A DNA stretch of 64,000 nt from Bradyrhizobium sp. DOA9 (GCF_000617845.2 NZ_DF820425.1:5772741-5836740); one strand, 5' to 3'. Positions 16,790-26,081 are shown, counted from the stretch's first letter. The notes: generated by a model not told the origin, from the sequence alone. Made by a program: numbers and translations.

Positions 16790-17038
16790 GCTCCCTGCTT
16801 TTCACCGAAAACGCGGCAAATTCAAGCCTCTGAAACCCTTGGAAATACGGCCCCGGACGTTTCTGTGGAACCGGGTTGACGGCTGCGTGATTAGTTCGGA
16901 AGCAACCGCCCCTCGCCATACTCCTGCCCCGTGCCCTTTCCAAAGCGGCATAAACCATGCTTCGCGCCTGGGATGGCGGAGCGCAAGGGCGATGCCTAGT
17001 CTGACGACGCGGGCTGGCCCGGCGTAGGAGAGTTTTCG

Positions 17039-18085
17039 GTGCTGGACAGATTGAAAGGCCGGGGCGCGAACGGCTCGAACGGCGAGAAAGTGGGCGAAAA
17101 AGTCGGCCTGGGCAGCATCCGCCGGCCGGTAATCGGCCTTGCCCTCGGCGGCGGCGCGGCGCGCGGCTTCGCCCATATCGGAATCCTGAGGACCCTGATT
17201 GCCAACGGGATCGTGCCCGATGTCGTGGTCGGCACGTCCATCGGCGCGGTGGTGGGCGGCCTCCATGCGGCCGGCCGGCTCGATACGTTCGAGGAATGGG
17301 GGCGCAGCCTGCAAGGGATGCGCAACATTCTCGGCTATCTCGATATCCGTCTCAACGGCTCCGGCCTGCTCGGCGGCGAGAAGCTCGCGACCCGGCTCGA
17401 GGAGGCGATCGGGCAGGTCCTGATCGAGGACCTGCCGATCAAGTTCGCGAGCGTCGCGACCGAGGTTCGCACCGGCCACGAGATCTGGCTGACACGCGGC
17501 CGCGTGGTCGATGCCATGCGCGCGTCCTACGCCCTGCCGGGCATCTTCGCGCCCGTGCTGATCGGCGACCGCTGGCTGGTCGACGGCGCGCTGGTGAACC
17601 CGGTGCCGGTCTCGGCCGCCCGCGCGCTCGGCGCCGAAATCGTCATCGCCGCAAATCTTTCCAGCGACATCTTCACCCATTCAACCACGATCTATTCGCA
17701 TGGCGCAGTGCCCAGCCCGGTCGTGCCGGAGGCCGGGGAGCCGGCGGCCAAGCGGCGCTTCCCGCGCCTGTTCTCGCCCGAGAAGACGATGAAGCGCGAG
17801 TTCTTCGGCGGCAACGGCCGGCCCGGCATCTCGTCGGTGATGGTGGACGCCTTCAACATCATGCAGGATCGCATCACCCGCGCCCGTCTCGCCGGCGATC
17901 CGCCCGACATGCTGATCACGCCGCGGGTCGGCCAGTTCGGCTGGTTCGACTTCCACCGCTCCGAAGACCTGATCGCACATGGCACGCGCGCAGCCGAGCG
18001 CGCGCTGGAGTCCATCCAGGAGGCGATCCACGTGCTGGCGCCGGCGCCCGCGGGCACCGCGCCGAAAGCGGACGAGCAGGCCTGA
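17039..18085 (+). CDS. Patatin-like phospholipase (RssA type)
   Basis: 348 aa. The oxyanion motif GGGAARGFAHIG, the nucleophile elbow GTSIG and the second catalytic residue in DGALVNPVP are all present, giving a Ser-Asp dyad acyl hydrolase. Related bacterial proteins hydrolyse membrane phospholipids or acyl esters. No signal peptide is seen. GTG 17039 is the start, with AGGAG 8-9 nt upstream. The C-terminal ~100 residues lie beyond the patatin core and are not assigned. It ends base-to-base with the converging CBS-domain gene. Confidence 0.92.
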   Translation: MLDRLKGRGANGSNGEKVGEKVGLGSIRRPVIGLALGGGAARGFAHIGILRTLIANGIVPDVVVGTSIGAVVGGLHAAGRLDTFEEWGRSLQGMRNILGYLDIRLNGSGLLGGEKLATRLEEAIGQVLIEDLPIKFASVATEVRTGHEIWLTRGRVVDAMRASYALPGIFAPVLIGDRWLVDGALVNPVPVSAARALGAEIVIAANLSSDIFTHSTTIYSHGAVPSPVVPEAGEPAAKRRFPRLFSPEKTMKREFFGGNGRPGISSVMVDAFNIMQDRITRARLAGDPPDMLITPRVGQFGWFDFHRSEDLIAHGTRAAERALESIQEAIHVLAPAPAGTAPKADEQA

Positions 18086-18514
18086 TCAGGCGGTCTTGAT
18101 GTAGTCGCGCAAGGCTTCCTGCTCGGTCTCGTATTCGCGGACACGCCATTTGACGATGTCGCCGATCGAGATCAGGCCGACCACCTTGCCGTTGTCGATC
18201 ACGGGCAGATGGCGGAACTTGCCCGTCGTCATCGTCTCCATGATCTCGGCGACGGTGTCGGTCTCCTTGCAGGTCACGACCTTGCGGGTCATCACCTCCG
18301 AGACCGGCGCCTCGAGCACGGCGGCGCCGCGCTCGCCGAGCACGCGCACGATGTCGCGCTCCGACAGGATGCCCTCGACGCGGCTCTGGTTCATCACCAG
18401 CACCGCGCCGATCTTCTTCTCGGCCAGCAGCTTGATCGCGGCCGCCAGCTTGGCGTCGGGCTCGACGCTCATGATCTGGTGGCCCTTGGTGTTGAGAATG
18501 GAACGTACCGTCAT
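18086..18514 (-). CDS. CBS-domain pair protein
   Basis: 142 aa consisting of two CBS domains: first around VEPDAKLAAAIKLLAEKKIG with GILSERDIVR, second around VTCKETDTVAEIMETMTTGK with GLISIGDIVK. Stand-alone CBS pairs bind adenosine nucleotides and are often stress-linked regulators. ATG 18514 has GGAGG 5 nt upstream, so the longer frame to 18577 is not used. Its stop directly abuts that of the patatin gene on the other strand. Confidence 0.92.
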   Translation of the reverse strand: MTVRSILNTKGHQIMSVEPDAKLAAAIKLLAEKKIGAVLVMNQSRVEGILSERDIVRVLGERGAAVLEAPVSEVMTRKVVTCKETDTVAEIMETMTTGKFRHLPVIDNGKVVGLISIGDIVKWRVREYETEQEALRDYIKTA

Positions 18515-18701
18515 TGTCGCCTCCCTGAATCCGAGCCGTCCGCCTTTGGCGGTCCGGACTTGTTCGCGAGTCTTCAACTAACAGTTACAGCGCCGGTTCA
18601 CGCTCGTGCGCTTTGCGAAGCATCGTCGCTAACGACGTGCCGCTTCGGAACATTCTTCGCGGGAATGATGGATGAATTCGGGCCGCGTCGCAAGCGCCGC
18701 T

Positions 18702-19547
18702 TCAGATACGGTCTGAAACGTCCCGTGATGACGCATCCGCAGCATCGCCTCGCAGACGCGGCACGGGATCGAACAGAGCGAACAACAACAGGCCGGCGAA
18801 GAAGCCGCCGATATGCGCCTGCCAGGCCACGCTCGTGGTTTCGGCGTCGACCCCGATCGCGCCGACGCCGAAGATGATGTTGACGCCGAACCAGACGGCG
18901 AGGAAGCCGACCACCCGCCCGTCGCGAAGCGCGCGCGACAGCGGCAGCGCCGGAACTTTCGCGGCGGTATCGGCATCCGAACGGCTGAACGACAGGAAGC
19001 TGCCGCGGACGAAGGCGAAGCGGATCGCGGCCGCCATCGCGCCCGACACCGAGGCCGAGGCGCCGATCATCGGCGCCACCGCATGCTCGTGGGTGACGAG
19101 GTGGGCGAGCGCGCCGGCCGCCGCCGTCACCGCCAGGAAGACGAAGAACCTGACCGTGCCGAAGCGCCGCGCCAGCGCGCTGCCGAACGGCAGCAGCCAC
19201 AGCACGTTGAAGCCGAGATGGGTGAGATTGGCGTGCAGCAGCGAATAGGTGACGAAAGTCCAGACCTTCGCCCCCGCCCCGCCCGGGATCTGCAGATTGA
19301 GCAGCGAGGAATCGTAGCGCTTCGGGATGAAGCCGAAGACGTCGATGGTCCAGTTCTCGAGCTCCGGCGGCAGCAGCACCCGCAGATGGATCACCGCCAA
19401 GAGCAGGATATAGGCGGTCAGCGCCGGAGGCAGCGTCAGGATCGGCTCGCGCGGAGCCTCCTCATTGACGGCCGGCGGGCCCGGCTGAGGACCTTGCGGC
19501 GACGAATCTTGCGGGGAATCCAAGGCAGCTTCGCTTTCAGGCGACAT
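18702..19547 (-). CDS. Rhomboid-family intramembrane serine protease
   Basis: About 281 aa from ATG 19547. A Pro/Gln-rich cytosolic N-terminus precedes roughly six transmembrane helices. Catalytic Ser lies in IGASASVSGAMAA (GASA instead of the usual GASG), the catalytic His in AHIGGFFAGLL, and HANLTHLGFNVLWLLPFG is the conserved helix 2 region. Rhomboids cleave transmembrane substrates within the bilayer. A TTG at 19601 would give a longer protein with no better ribosome site. The one-residue change after the catalytic Ser is the only departure from the motif. Confidence 0.9.
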   Translation of the reverse strand: MSPESEAALDSPQDSSPQGPQPGPPAVNEEAPREPILTLPPALTAYILLLAVIHLRVLLPPELENWTIDVFGFIPKRYDSSLLNLQIPGGAGAKVWTFVTYSLLHANLTHLGFNVLWLLPFGSALARRFGTVRFFVFLAVTAAAGALAHLVTHEHAVAPMIGASASVSGAMAAAIRFAFVRGSFLSFSRSDADTAAKVPALPLSRALRDGRVVGFLAVWFGVNIIFGVGAIGVDAETTSVAWQAHIGGFFAGLLLFALFDPVPRLRGDAADASSRDVSDRI

Positions 19548-19635
19548 CGGAGCGACAGGCTTGGAGATAGTCGCCTTTGCCGTCCCTGCGCAAGTGCACA
19601 AAAGGAAATCGTGCGGGCTGTATCGTTCGCTGGCC

Positions 19636-19702
19636 GGCTGACTGGGTCCCGGCTCTGCAGCGCATCACTGAAGAGGCTGTGCTACGTCCGGAGCACGAGC
19701 GC
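19636..19702. repeat. Dispersed intergenic repeat, copy 2
   Basis: GACTGGGTCCCGGCTCTGCA, GCGCATCACTGAAGAG and CTACGTCCGGAGCACGAG resemble the 59857-60000 element, which has ACTGGGTCCCGGCTCTGCA followed by a comparable fold-back. Located between the rhomboid start and the RNA candidate at 19712-19919. Confidence 0.6.
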
Positions 19703-19711
19703 TGATTGCCG

Positions 19712-19747
19712 AAAAAGGAAAAGGCAGGGCCCTGGGAAGGCCCTGCC
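19712..19747 (-). terminator. Rho-independent terminator, minus strand
   Basis: GGCAGGGCC (19723-19731) pairs with GGCCCTGCC (19739-19747) around a 7-nt loop. On the minus strand the hairpin is followed by TTTTCCTTTTT. No annotated minus-strand gene lies just upstream, which points to a small transcript between 19.75 and 19.92 kb. Confidence 0.65.
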
Positions 19748-19919
19748 TGTCCGTGTCGGTCTTCCGGTGGCCGGAGAGATAAGGCGTATCCCCACCCCTC
19801 CCCGCGGCCCGTGACCAAACTGTTTGACGCCCTGTACAGGCCCCGCCGAGAACCTGGAGAAAAGCGGCGAGGTTTGCGACCGGGGTCACCATAGCAGGCG
19901 CGTAGCCGACACGAAGCAC
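19712..19919 (-). ncRNA. Candidate structured small RNA
   Basis: Minus-strand segment ending at a clear terminator. Inside, GTGACC (complement of 19884-19889) pairs with GGTCAC (complement of 19811-19816). Within this stem, CCTCGCCG and CGGCGGGG (complements of 19865-19872 and 19841-19848) pair over 8 bp with one G-U, CCTGTACAGG is self-complementary, and CAAAC-A-GTTTG forms a tight hairpin. A minus-strand frame exists but has no ribosome site or domain features. I cannot match the fold to a known RNA family. Confidence 0.4.
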
Positions 19920-20089
19920 ATCGTTAATTTAACGTTAACGACGCAAAGACCGCCTTAACCGGCGCGAAAACGCGCCGGCGGCATGGACGCTGCAAATCCC
20001 CTCCTGCACAACAACAGAAGGGATCGCGGGTGCACTGAAGCGGGACAGGTCTGTCCCTTCGAGGTCGCACCCCGGGCGAGCGTTCAGTC

Positions 20090-20644
20090 ATGAAACATCC
20101 GTCGAGCCGCGCGTTCTTCGCGTATTGGGACAACAAGCGCGGCACTGCACGGGCCCCTGACCGGGCCGACATCGACCCGGCCGCGGTCCGCGGCCTGCTC
20201 AGCGACATCTTCGTGCTGTCCTGCGAGCCGAACCTAGGCTTCCCGTTCCGCGTCGCCGGCACACGCGTCTGCGCGCTCGCAGGAACGGACCTCAAGGACC
20301 GGAGCTTTGCGGCGCTGTTCACAGCAGCCAGCCGCAGCGAGATCGAGGAGATCACCACGATCGTCGCCGACGAGACGCTGGGCGCGATCGCCGGCCTCAC
20401 CGCCGCGCGCGAGGACGGCAGCAAGGCGCATCTCGAGCTCCTGCTGCTGCCCTTCAACGCGCGCCCGCATACGCCGGTCAGCGTCACCGGCGTGCTCGCG
20501 CCGTTCGACGACGAATGCGGCACGCTGTCCGCCTTCACTCTCACCTCCTGGCGCTACCTGCACCAGCCGGAGAAACTGCTGCCGCGCGCCATCCGGAAAT
20601 TGCAGATCGCACGCGGGCTGATGGTGTATGAGGGGCTGCGATAG
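20090..20644 (+). CDS. PAS_5 (DUF1457) domain protein
   Basis: 184 aa. The pattern RAFFAYWDNKRGTARAPDRA, then LLSDIFVLSCE and FPFRVAGTRVCALAGTDLKD, with a WRYLHQPEKLLPRAIRKLQIARG tail, is characteristic of the alphaproteobacterial PAS_5 family, of which Caulobacter MopJ is a studied relative. These are soluble sensory or polarity proteins; the ligand here is unknown. Upstream to the RNA candidate there is a palindromic AT-rich TTAATTTAACGTTAACG at 19923-19940 but no other gene. Confidence 0.85.
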   Translation: MKHPSSRAFFAYWDNKRGTARAPDRADIDPAAVRGLLSDIFVLSCEPNLGFPFRVAGTRVCALAGTDLKDRSFAALFTAASRSEIEEITTIVADETLGAIAGLTAAREDGSKAHLELLLLPFNARPHTPVSVTGVLAPFDDECGTLSAFTLTSWRYLHQPEKLLPRAIRKLQIARGLMVYEGLR

Positions 20645-20768
20645 AGCGCCTGCGGACAGGCGGCGATGGATCCTCGCGCGGCATGACTGTTTTTGCCGGA
20701 TTTGCGTCATTCCTGACGTCGATGCGACCGGATAGCTTCCGCGTCGCGTGAGACGAGCGGGTGACATC

Positions 20769-21905
20769 ATGATGAGCTGGCGCAATCTGGCGTGGACTGC
20801 CCTCGGCGGCATGACATTGCTGGCGGCGATCGGCGCGACCTGGCTGCTCCTGCTGCCGGCCGCGCCGGCATCGGGAACCCCGCCTGCGATTTCCAGAGAC
20901 GAAGCTGAGGCGACCCTGGCGGCGCTGAAACCGCCGAAACGCAAGCGCCCCCTGATCGCCATCGTCGGCATCAACGACATGAGCGAGACCACCGATTACC
21001 TGATGCCCTACGGCATCCTCGCCCGCGCCGACATTGCCGACGTCCTCACCTTGTCGACGCAGCCAGGGCCCGTCACGCTCTATCCGGCCCTCAAGGTGCA
21101 GCCGCATGCGACCATCGCCGAGTTCGATGCCGCGCACCCGGACGGCGCCGACTACGTCATCGTGCCGGCGATGAGCCGCGACGACGACGCGACGGTCTTG
21201 CACTGGATCAGGAGCCAGGCCGGCAAGGGCGCGATCGTGATCGGCGTCTGCGTCGGCGCCACCGTCGTTGCCAACACCGGCTTGCTCGACGGCAAGCGGG
21301 CCACGACGCATTGGTATTCCGTGCGCGATCTGCAGAAGCATGGGACGATCCGCTACGCGGCGGACCGCAGGCTGGTGGTCGACCAGGGCGTCGCGACGAC
21401 CACCGGCATCACCGCATCCATGCCGATGGCCCTCACCTTGATCGAGGCGATCGCCGGCCGCGCCAAGGCCGAGGCGGTCGCCGGCGACATCGGCCTTGCG
21501 AGATGGGACGCACGCCACCGCAGCGACGCGTTCAGCTTCACACGCCCCTTCGCGCTGACGGCGATCACAAACACGCTCGCATTCTGGAAGCGCGAGCAGC
21601 TCGGCATCGCCCTGCGGCCCGATGTGGACGAGGTCTCGCTCGCCCTGATCGCCGATGCGTGGTCGCGCACCTACCGCTCGCGCGCCCTCACCTTCGCCGC
21701 CACGCCGGAGGCGCAGACGAGCCGCAGCGGCCTTCGCATCCTGCCGGACCGCATCGCCGAGAATTGGCCGGCGGAGCAGACCCTGCCGAATGCCGGCGCC
21801 TCGCCGCCGGCGCGGGCGCTCGACGAGACGCTGCGTGCGATCGAGGCACGCTACGGAGCGCGCACGGCCGACTTCGTGGCGATGCAGCTGGAATATCCGA
21901 GATAG
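20769..21905 (+). CDS. Membrane-anchored DJ-1/PfpI-like (GATase1) protein
   Basis: 378 aa. One N-terminal transmembrane helix (WTALGGMTLLAAIGATWLLL), then a DJ-1/PfpI fold: MPYGILARADIADVLTLSTQ, DYVIVPAMSRDDDA, and the nucleophile elbow GVCVGATVVANTGLLDGKRA with Cys after VIGV. GLLDGKRATTHW is the segment usual in the AraC-type GATase1 regulators, but the helix-turn-helix that would follow is not evident; instead ~120 residues of unassigned sequence end the protein. So it may be an extracytoplasmic relative of such regulators. ATG 20769 is chosen, with GGGTGA upstream. Confidence 0.75.
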   Translation: MMSWRNLAWTALGGMTLLAAIGATWLLLLPAAPASGTPPAISRDEAEATLAALKPPKRKRPLIAIVGINDMSETTDYLMPYGILARADIADVLTLSTQPGPVTLYPALKVQPHATIAEFDAAHPDGADYVIVPAMSRDDDATVLHWIRSQAGKGAIVIGVCVGATVVANTGLLDGKRATTHWYSVRDLQKHGTIRYAADRRLVVDQGVATTTGITASMPMALTLIEAIAGRAKAEAVAGDIGLARWDARHRSDAFSFTRPFALTAITNTLAFWKREQLGIALRPDVDEVSLALIADAWSRTYRSRALTFAATPEAQTSRSGLRILPDRIAENWPAEQTLPNAGASPPARALDETLRAIEARYGARTADFVAMQLEYPR

Positions 21906-21983
21906 GAGCGGCAGGATCTTTCTCGCTGCGCACATCGCCGCGGCGGAATAGATTGGCATGAAACCACGGAACGACGCATCGAC

Positions 21984-22490
21984 ATGAGCAAGCCGCATTG
22001 GCGTCCCGCGCGCGCCTCGGACCTCGCTGCAATCAGCGCGATTGCGGCGCGCATCCATCCTGCGTTGCCCGAACGCGCCGAGGTGCTCGGGGAGAAGATG
22101 CGGCTTTGCCCGGACGGCTGCAGCGTGCTCGATACGGACCAAGGCATCGTCGGTTACGGACTGGCACATCCCTGGATGCGCTACCGGATTCCGCCGCTCG
22201 ACGGCTTTCTGCGAGGATTGCCCGATGGCGCGGACTGTCTCTACGTCCACGACGTCGCCGTATTGCCCGACTTCCGCGGCGGCGTCGTGCGCGCTTATGT
22301 TGCCGAGATCGAGACGCTGGCGGGTGCGTCGGGCATCACAACACTCGCGCTGGTTTCGGTCTACGGCACGCGGCTGCTATGGGAACGCATGGGCTTTCGC
22401 ACCCTGACGGCGGACGCTGAGCTGCGCGCAAAGCTCGCATCCTACGGCGACGGCGCGACCTATATGCTGCGCGAGCTCGCCGCGAGGTAA
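21984..22490 (+). CDS. GNAT-family N-acetyltransferase
   Basis: 168 aa. RPARASDLAAISAIAARIHP opens a GNAT fold; the acetyl-CoA binding segment is VHDVAVLPDFRGGVVRAYVA (a variant of R/Q-x-x-G-x-G/A) and the end has YGTRLLWERMGFR, the usual final motif. The substrate is unknown. It is 78 bp downstream of the DJ-1-like gene on the same strand and converges on the helicase gene. Confidence 0.88.
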   Translation: MSKPHWRPARASDLAAISAIAARIHPALPERAEVLGEKMRLCPDGCSVLDTDQGIVGYGLAHPWMRYRIPPLDGFLRGLPDGADCLYVHDVAVLPDFRGGVVRAYVAEIETLAGASGITTLALVSVYGTRLLWERMGFRTLTADAELRAKLASYGDGATYMLRELAAR

Positions 22491-22509
22491 GCCCGTCGCC
22501 AGCAGAAGC

Positions 22510-24426
22510 TCAACCGCGACGCTTCTTCTTTGTCTTCTTTCCCGATGCGCCCTTGACCGGCCATGGCGTGACCGACGGCTCGGCGTGGCCGGGCCTGTTC
22601 TTGTGCTTCTTCTTTCCGAAGGAAGGAGCATCGCCGAATTTCGGCGCGCGCTCAGGCTTGCTGCGTGGCTTGAAGCCGCTGGCCTCGCGCGGGCGATCCT
22701 CGCGCTGTTCACGATGCGCGCCGGCCTCGCGCTGCGGCGCGCGAGAGCGCTCCTGGGGCGCTTCTTGCCGGTTGGGCGCGTCCGCCATCGGCTCGATCCG
22801 GATGCTGTCTTCCTTGTCCGGACGCTTGATCTTCGCCGCAAAGGAGTCGGCGACCCGCTCGGAGATCTCGAACTCGGTGGTGGTGTCCATGATCTTGATG
22901 GCGCCGATGTCGCGCTTGTCGATGCCGCCGCGGCGACAGATCATCGGCAGCAGCCAGCGTGCTTCCGCGTTCTTGCGGCGCCCGATGGCAGCACGGAACC
23001 AGACGCTGCCCTCGGCCATGCCGTGCTTCGAGGATTTGCCAGCCTTCGGGCGCGGCTTGGCGCGGTCATCTCCCTGTTCGAACCTATCACGCCCGCGTTC
23101 CGGCTTGCCGCTGCGCTCGCCGGGATCGATGATGTCCTCGGGCGACGGCAGCCGCGCGCGATAGAGCCGCGCCAGCGCAGCGGCAATGTCCTCGGCGGAG
23201 CGCTCGGCCAACAGCGCTTGCGCCAGGGCCAGATCGTCGGGTGTCGTCTCCTCCGTGAACAGCACGTCCTTCATGCGCGCGTGATCGAGCTTGCGGATGT
23301 CGTCCGCCTGCGGCGCCGTGCCCCAGACCGCGTCGACGCCTGCGAGATTGAGCAGCAGCTCGGCGCGCCGCCGCCGCGCGGGCGGCACCAACAGGACGCT
23401 CGTCCCCTTCCGGCCCGCGCGCCCCGTGCGGCCCGAGCGATGCTGCAGGACCTCGGCGTCGTTGGGCAAATCGGCATGGATGACGAGGTCGAGGCTCGGC
23501 AGGTCGATGCCGCGGGCGGCAACGTCGGTCGCGACGCAGACGCGGGCGCGGCCGTCGCGCAGCGACTGCAGCGCCAGGGTGCGTTCGTTCTGCGTCAACT
23601 CGCCCGACAGCGCGACCACCGAAAAGCCGCGCTCCAGCAGCGCGGCCTGCAAATGCCTGACGGCATCGCGCGTGCTGCAGAACACCAGCGCGCTCGGCGC
23701 CTCGTAGAAGCGCAGCACGTTGACGACGGCATGCTCGACGTCGGCGGGCGCGATGCGGATCGCGCGGTATTCGATGTCGGCGTGGCCGCCCTCGTCGCCG
23801 GCGACCTCGATCCGGAAGGCGTCGCGCTGATAAGCCTTCGCCAGCGCGACGATGCCGCGCGGAAACGTTGCCGAGAACAGCAGCGTGCGACGCGTCTGCG
23901 GCGTGGTCTCGAGGATGAATTCCATGTCCTCGCGAAAGCCGAGATTGAGCATCTCGTCGGCTTCGTCGAGCACGACCGCGGCGAGCTCGGAGATGTCGAG
24001 ACGGCCGCGCCGCAGATGATCGCACAGACGCCCGGGCGTGCCGACGACGATGTGCGCGCCGGCGGCGAGCTCGCGCTGTTCGCGCCGTGGATCCATGCCG
24101 CCGACACAGGAGACGACACGCCCGCCGGCATGCCCGTACAGCCAGGCCAGCTCGCGCTGAACCTGGAGCGCGAGCTCGCGGGTCGGCGCCACGATCAAAG
24201 CGAGCGGCGCGGCCGCCGGTGCGAACTGCTCGGCGTCATCGAGGATGTTCTTGGCGATGGCCAATCCGTAAGCGACGGTCTTGCCGGAACCGGTCTGGGC
24301 CGAGACCAGGAGGTCGCGGCCGGTGGCTTCATGGGCGAGCACCGCGAGCTGGACGGGCGTCAGTGAATCATAGTTCCGCTCGGCCAAAGCGCGGGCGAGC
24401 GGCGGGGTCAGGGCCGGAAGAGACAC
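22510..24426 (-). CDS. DEAD-box RNA helicase with DbpA-type RNA-binding domain
   Basis: 638 aa from GTG 24426. Complete helicase core: Q motif (SLTPVQ), Walker A AQTGSGKT, PTRELA, GG, TPGRL, DEADEML (a DEAD-box), SAT, ARGIDLPSLDLVIH and HRSGRTGRAG. After the core, residues ~470-590 include a DbpA-like RRM (GSVWFRAAIGRRKNAEARWL, then CRRGGIDKRDIGAI). The tail is basic, rich in Arg, Pro and Lys, and ends in GKKTKKKRRG. Likely acts in rRNA maturation or RNA turnover. The start is uncertain; a GTG at 24513 is also open, but the family begins near SLPALTPPLARALAE. Confidence 0.92.
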   Translation of the reverse strand: MSLPALTPPLARALAERNYDSLTPVQLAVLAHEATGRDLLVSAQTGSGKTVAYGLAIAKNILDDAEQFAPAAAPLALIVAPTRELALQVQRELAWLYGHAGGRVVSCVGGMDPRREQRELAAGAHIVVGTPGRLCDHLRRGRLDISELAAVVLDEADEMLNLGFREDMEFILETTPQTRRTLLFSATFPRGIVALAKAYQRDAFRIEVAGDEGGHADIEYRAIRIAPADVEHAVVNVLRFYEAPSALVFCSTRDAVRHLQAALLERGFSVVALSGELTQNERTLALQSLRDGRARVCVATDVAARGIDLPSLDLVIHADLPNDAEVLQHRSGRTGRAGRKGTSVLLVPPARRRRAELLLNLAGVDAVWGTAPQADDIRKLDHARMKDVLFTEETTPDDLALAQALLAERSAEDIAAALARLYRARLPSPEDIIDPGERSGKPERGRDRFEQGDDRAKPRPKAGKSSKHGMAEGSVWFRAAIGRRKNAEARWLLPMICRRGGIDKRDIGAIKIMDTTTEFEISERVADSFAAKIKRPDKEDSIRIEPMADAPNRQEAPQERSRAPQREAGAHREQREDRPREASGFKPRSKPERAPKFGDAPSFGKKKHKNRPGHAEPSVTPWPVKGASGKKTKKKRRG

Positions 24427-24696
24427 GAGATGGAGAACCTTGGTTGAATTCAGGCGCGCGAACGGTGGACCGGGGCGCCTAAAGCTGCGTGCGCGGCAAA
24501 CGGCCGACCGCACGCGGATTTGATCTAGGCGCTCTTTACGCCATGCGCCCGGAAATCACCATAGCCGTGATGCATGGCTCGCCGGGCAGCCGCGCCGGAA
24601 GGTTGCAGCGGATACGCGGCCAGCTCGATTAACCTTGGTGCGACGGATCGGCCGACAGCCGAGCCGGGCGCAACTCTGAGCATATGAGGAATAACG

Positions 24697-25437
24697 ATGC
24701 GATTGGCGGTCATTTCCGACATCCACGGCAATCTTGCCGCGCTCGAGGCGGTGCTGGCGGATATCAAGACGCGGGGCGTCGATCGAACGGTCAACCTCGG
24801 CGATTGCGTCACCAGCCCGTTGTGGCCACGGGAAACGTTCGAATTCCTCCAATCGCTGTCGTTGCCCACCGTGCGCGGAAACCATGATCGCTGGATCGAG
24901 GAATTTCCGGACGACAAGCTCTCGCCGGCAGGCCTGTTTGCGCGCAACGCACTGACTGCGGAGCAGCGTCGGACACTTCACAATTTGCCCTCCCAGCTGC
25001 GACTGGACGACGGCATCCTGGCCTGCCATGGCACGCCCGAGAGCGATACGGCGTGCCTGCTGGAGGACGCGCTCGACGACGGCCGCTTCGTGCCGGCACG
25101 CCGCGACACGCTGGAGGCACGCCTTGCGAGCGAGCCGGCGGCGCGCGTGGTGCTGTGCGGCCATAGCCACCGCCCGGCCGTCGTTCACGGGCCGCGCGAA
25201 TGTCTGGTCGTCAACCCCGGCAGCGTCGGATGTCCTGTTTTCGCCGACCTTCCCGTCGCCGCGAAACTCGAACACCGCTCGCCTCACGCCCGCTACGCGA
25301 TCCTCACGAAGGGAAAGCGGGGCTGGCAGGTCGATCTCCTGGCCCTCGAATACGACTGGGAAGCCGCCGCGGCGCGCGCGCTCGCCAACAACCGCCCGGC
25401 CTGGGCGCAGGCCATGTTGTCCGGATACGTCAAATAG
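24697..25437 (+). CDS. Metallophosphoesterase (YfcE/MJ0936-like)
   Basis: 246 aa. Calcineurin-like motifs in order: ISDIHGN (D-x-H), NLGDCV (G-D), RGNHD (GNHD), CHGTPES and GHSHRPAV (GHSH), then VNPGSVG. These coordinate two metal ions. Such proteins are phosphodiesterases or phosphatases; the substrate is unknown. GAGGAA lies 6 nt before the ATG. The gap of 270 bp from the helicase start holds both promoters. It converges with the VOC gene, 5 bp apart. Confidence 0.93.
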   Translation: MRLAVISDIHGNLAALEAVLADIKTRGVDRTVNLGDCVTSPLWPRETFEFLQSLSLPTVRGNHDRWIEEFPDDKLSPAGLFARNALTAEQRRTLHNLPSQLRLDDGILACHGTPESDTACLLEDALDDGRFVPARRDTLEARLASEPAARVVLCGHSHRPAVVHGPRECLVVNPGSVGCPVFADLPVAAKLEHRSPHARYAILTKGKRGWQVDLLALEYDWEAAAARALANNRPAWAQAMLSGYVK

Positions 25438-25442
25438 AATTT

Positions 25443-25871
25443 TCAGATCTCCGCGTACACTTCCAGCAAATTGCCGTCGGGATCGCGGAAGAACAGCGTG
25501 CGATGGCCGAAGGGCTGGTTCGTCGGCGGCGACAGCAGCGCCACGCCCTGGCGCACGAGTTCATCGGCGCACGCGTCGACCTCGGCAGCAGAGACCTTGA
25601 AGGCCAGCTGCAGCGAGGCGCTGCCCGCTGGCGTCGGTGCATCACCGGAGGTGCGGCTCGGCCTTGCCAGCGCCAGCGTGTTGCTGCCGAGGCTGTACTC
25701 GATCCAGTTCGGCGACAGCTCGCGCGAGAGGGATAAGGCGAGGACGTCCTCGTAGAAGCCGCGCATCGCGGCCATGTCGCGCACGAAGATGACGGTGTAG
25801 TCGATCGCGCGGATGGCGTTGAAGGGCGAGCGGGTCTGTGGAGCTAGTTCGCGTGCTTTATCACCCATCAT
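25443..25871 (-). CDS. VOC (glyoxalase/dioxygenase-like) family protein
   Basis: About 142 aa from ATG 25871. The VOC fold begins with AIDYTVIFVRDMAAMRGFYE and ends with FGHRTLFFRDPDGNLLEVYA, where the final Glu is the usual metal ligand. Possible roles range from glyoxalase to antibiotic resistance-type binding; nothing specific can be said. Two adjacent ATGs (25871, 25868) follow AGGG. The longer frame to 25982 has no support. It marks the left border of the AT-richer Gabija cassette. Confidence 0.88.
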   Translation of the reverse strand: MMGDKARELAPQTRSPFNAIRAIDYTVIFVRDMAAMRGFYEDVLALSLSRELSPNWIEYSLGSNTLALARPSRTSGDAPTPAGSASLQLAFKVSAAEVDACADELVRQGVALLSPPTNQPFGHRTLFFRDPDGNLLEVYAEI

Positions 25872-26081
25872 AGTACCCTTCATCCTAGACACTCGTGCAC
25901 AGCACAAAACGACAAACTCCAGCGCATGCTGGTGGCTGCCGAACAGCACATCATTTTGCGGTGCAACGACGTACGTATTCAAATTTTAGATGGAGGGCAG
26001 AACCTAAGTCGACTTGCACTCGATAACGCCCTCTGGTTGAATTCTCATATTTCACCCTTCCACCAATGCGCGACCCAACCA

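Noticed and set aside
19665..19919. 84-codon minus-strand ORF
   Set aside because: It coincides with the structured RNA candidate and terminator, has no ribosome site, and covers a dispersed repeat at its end.
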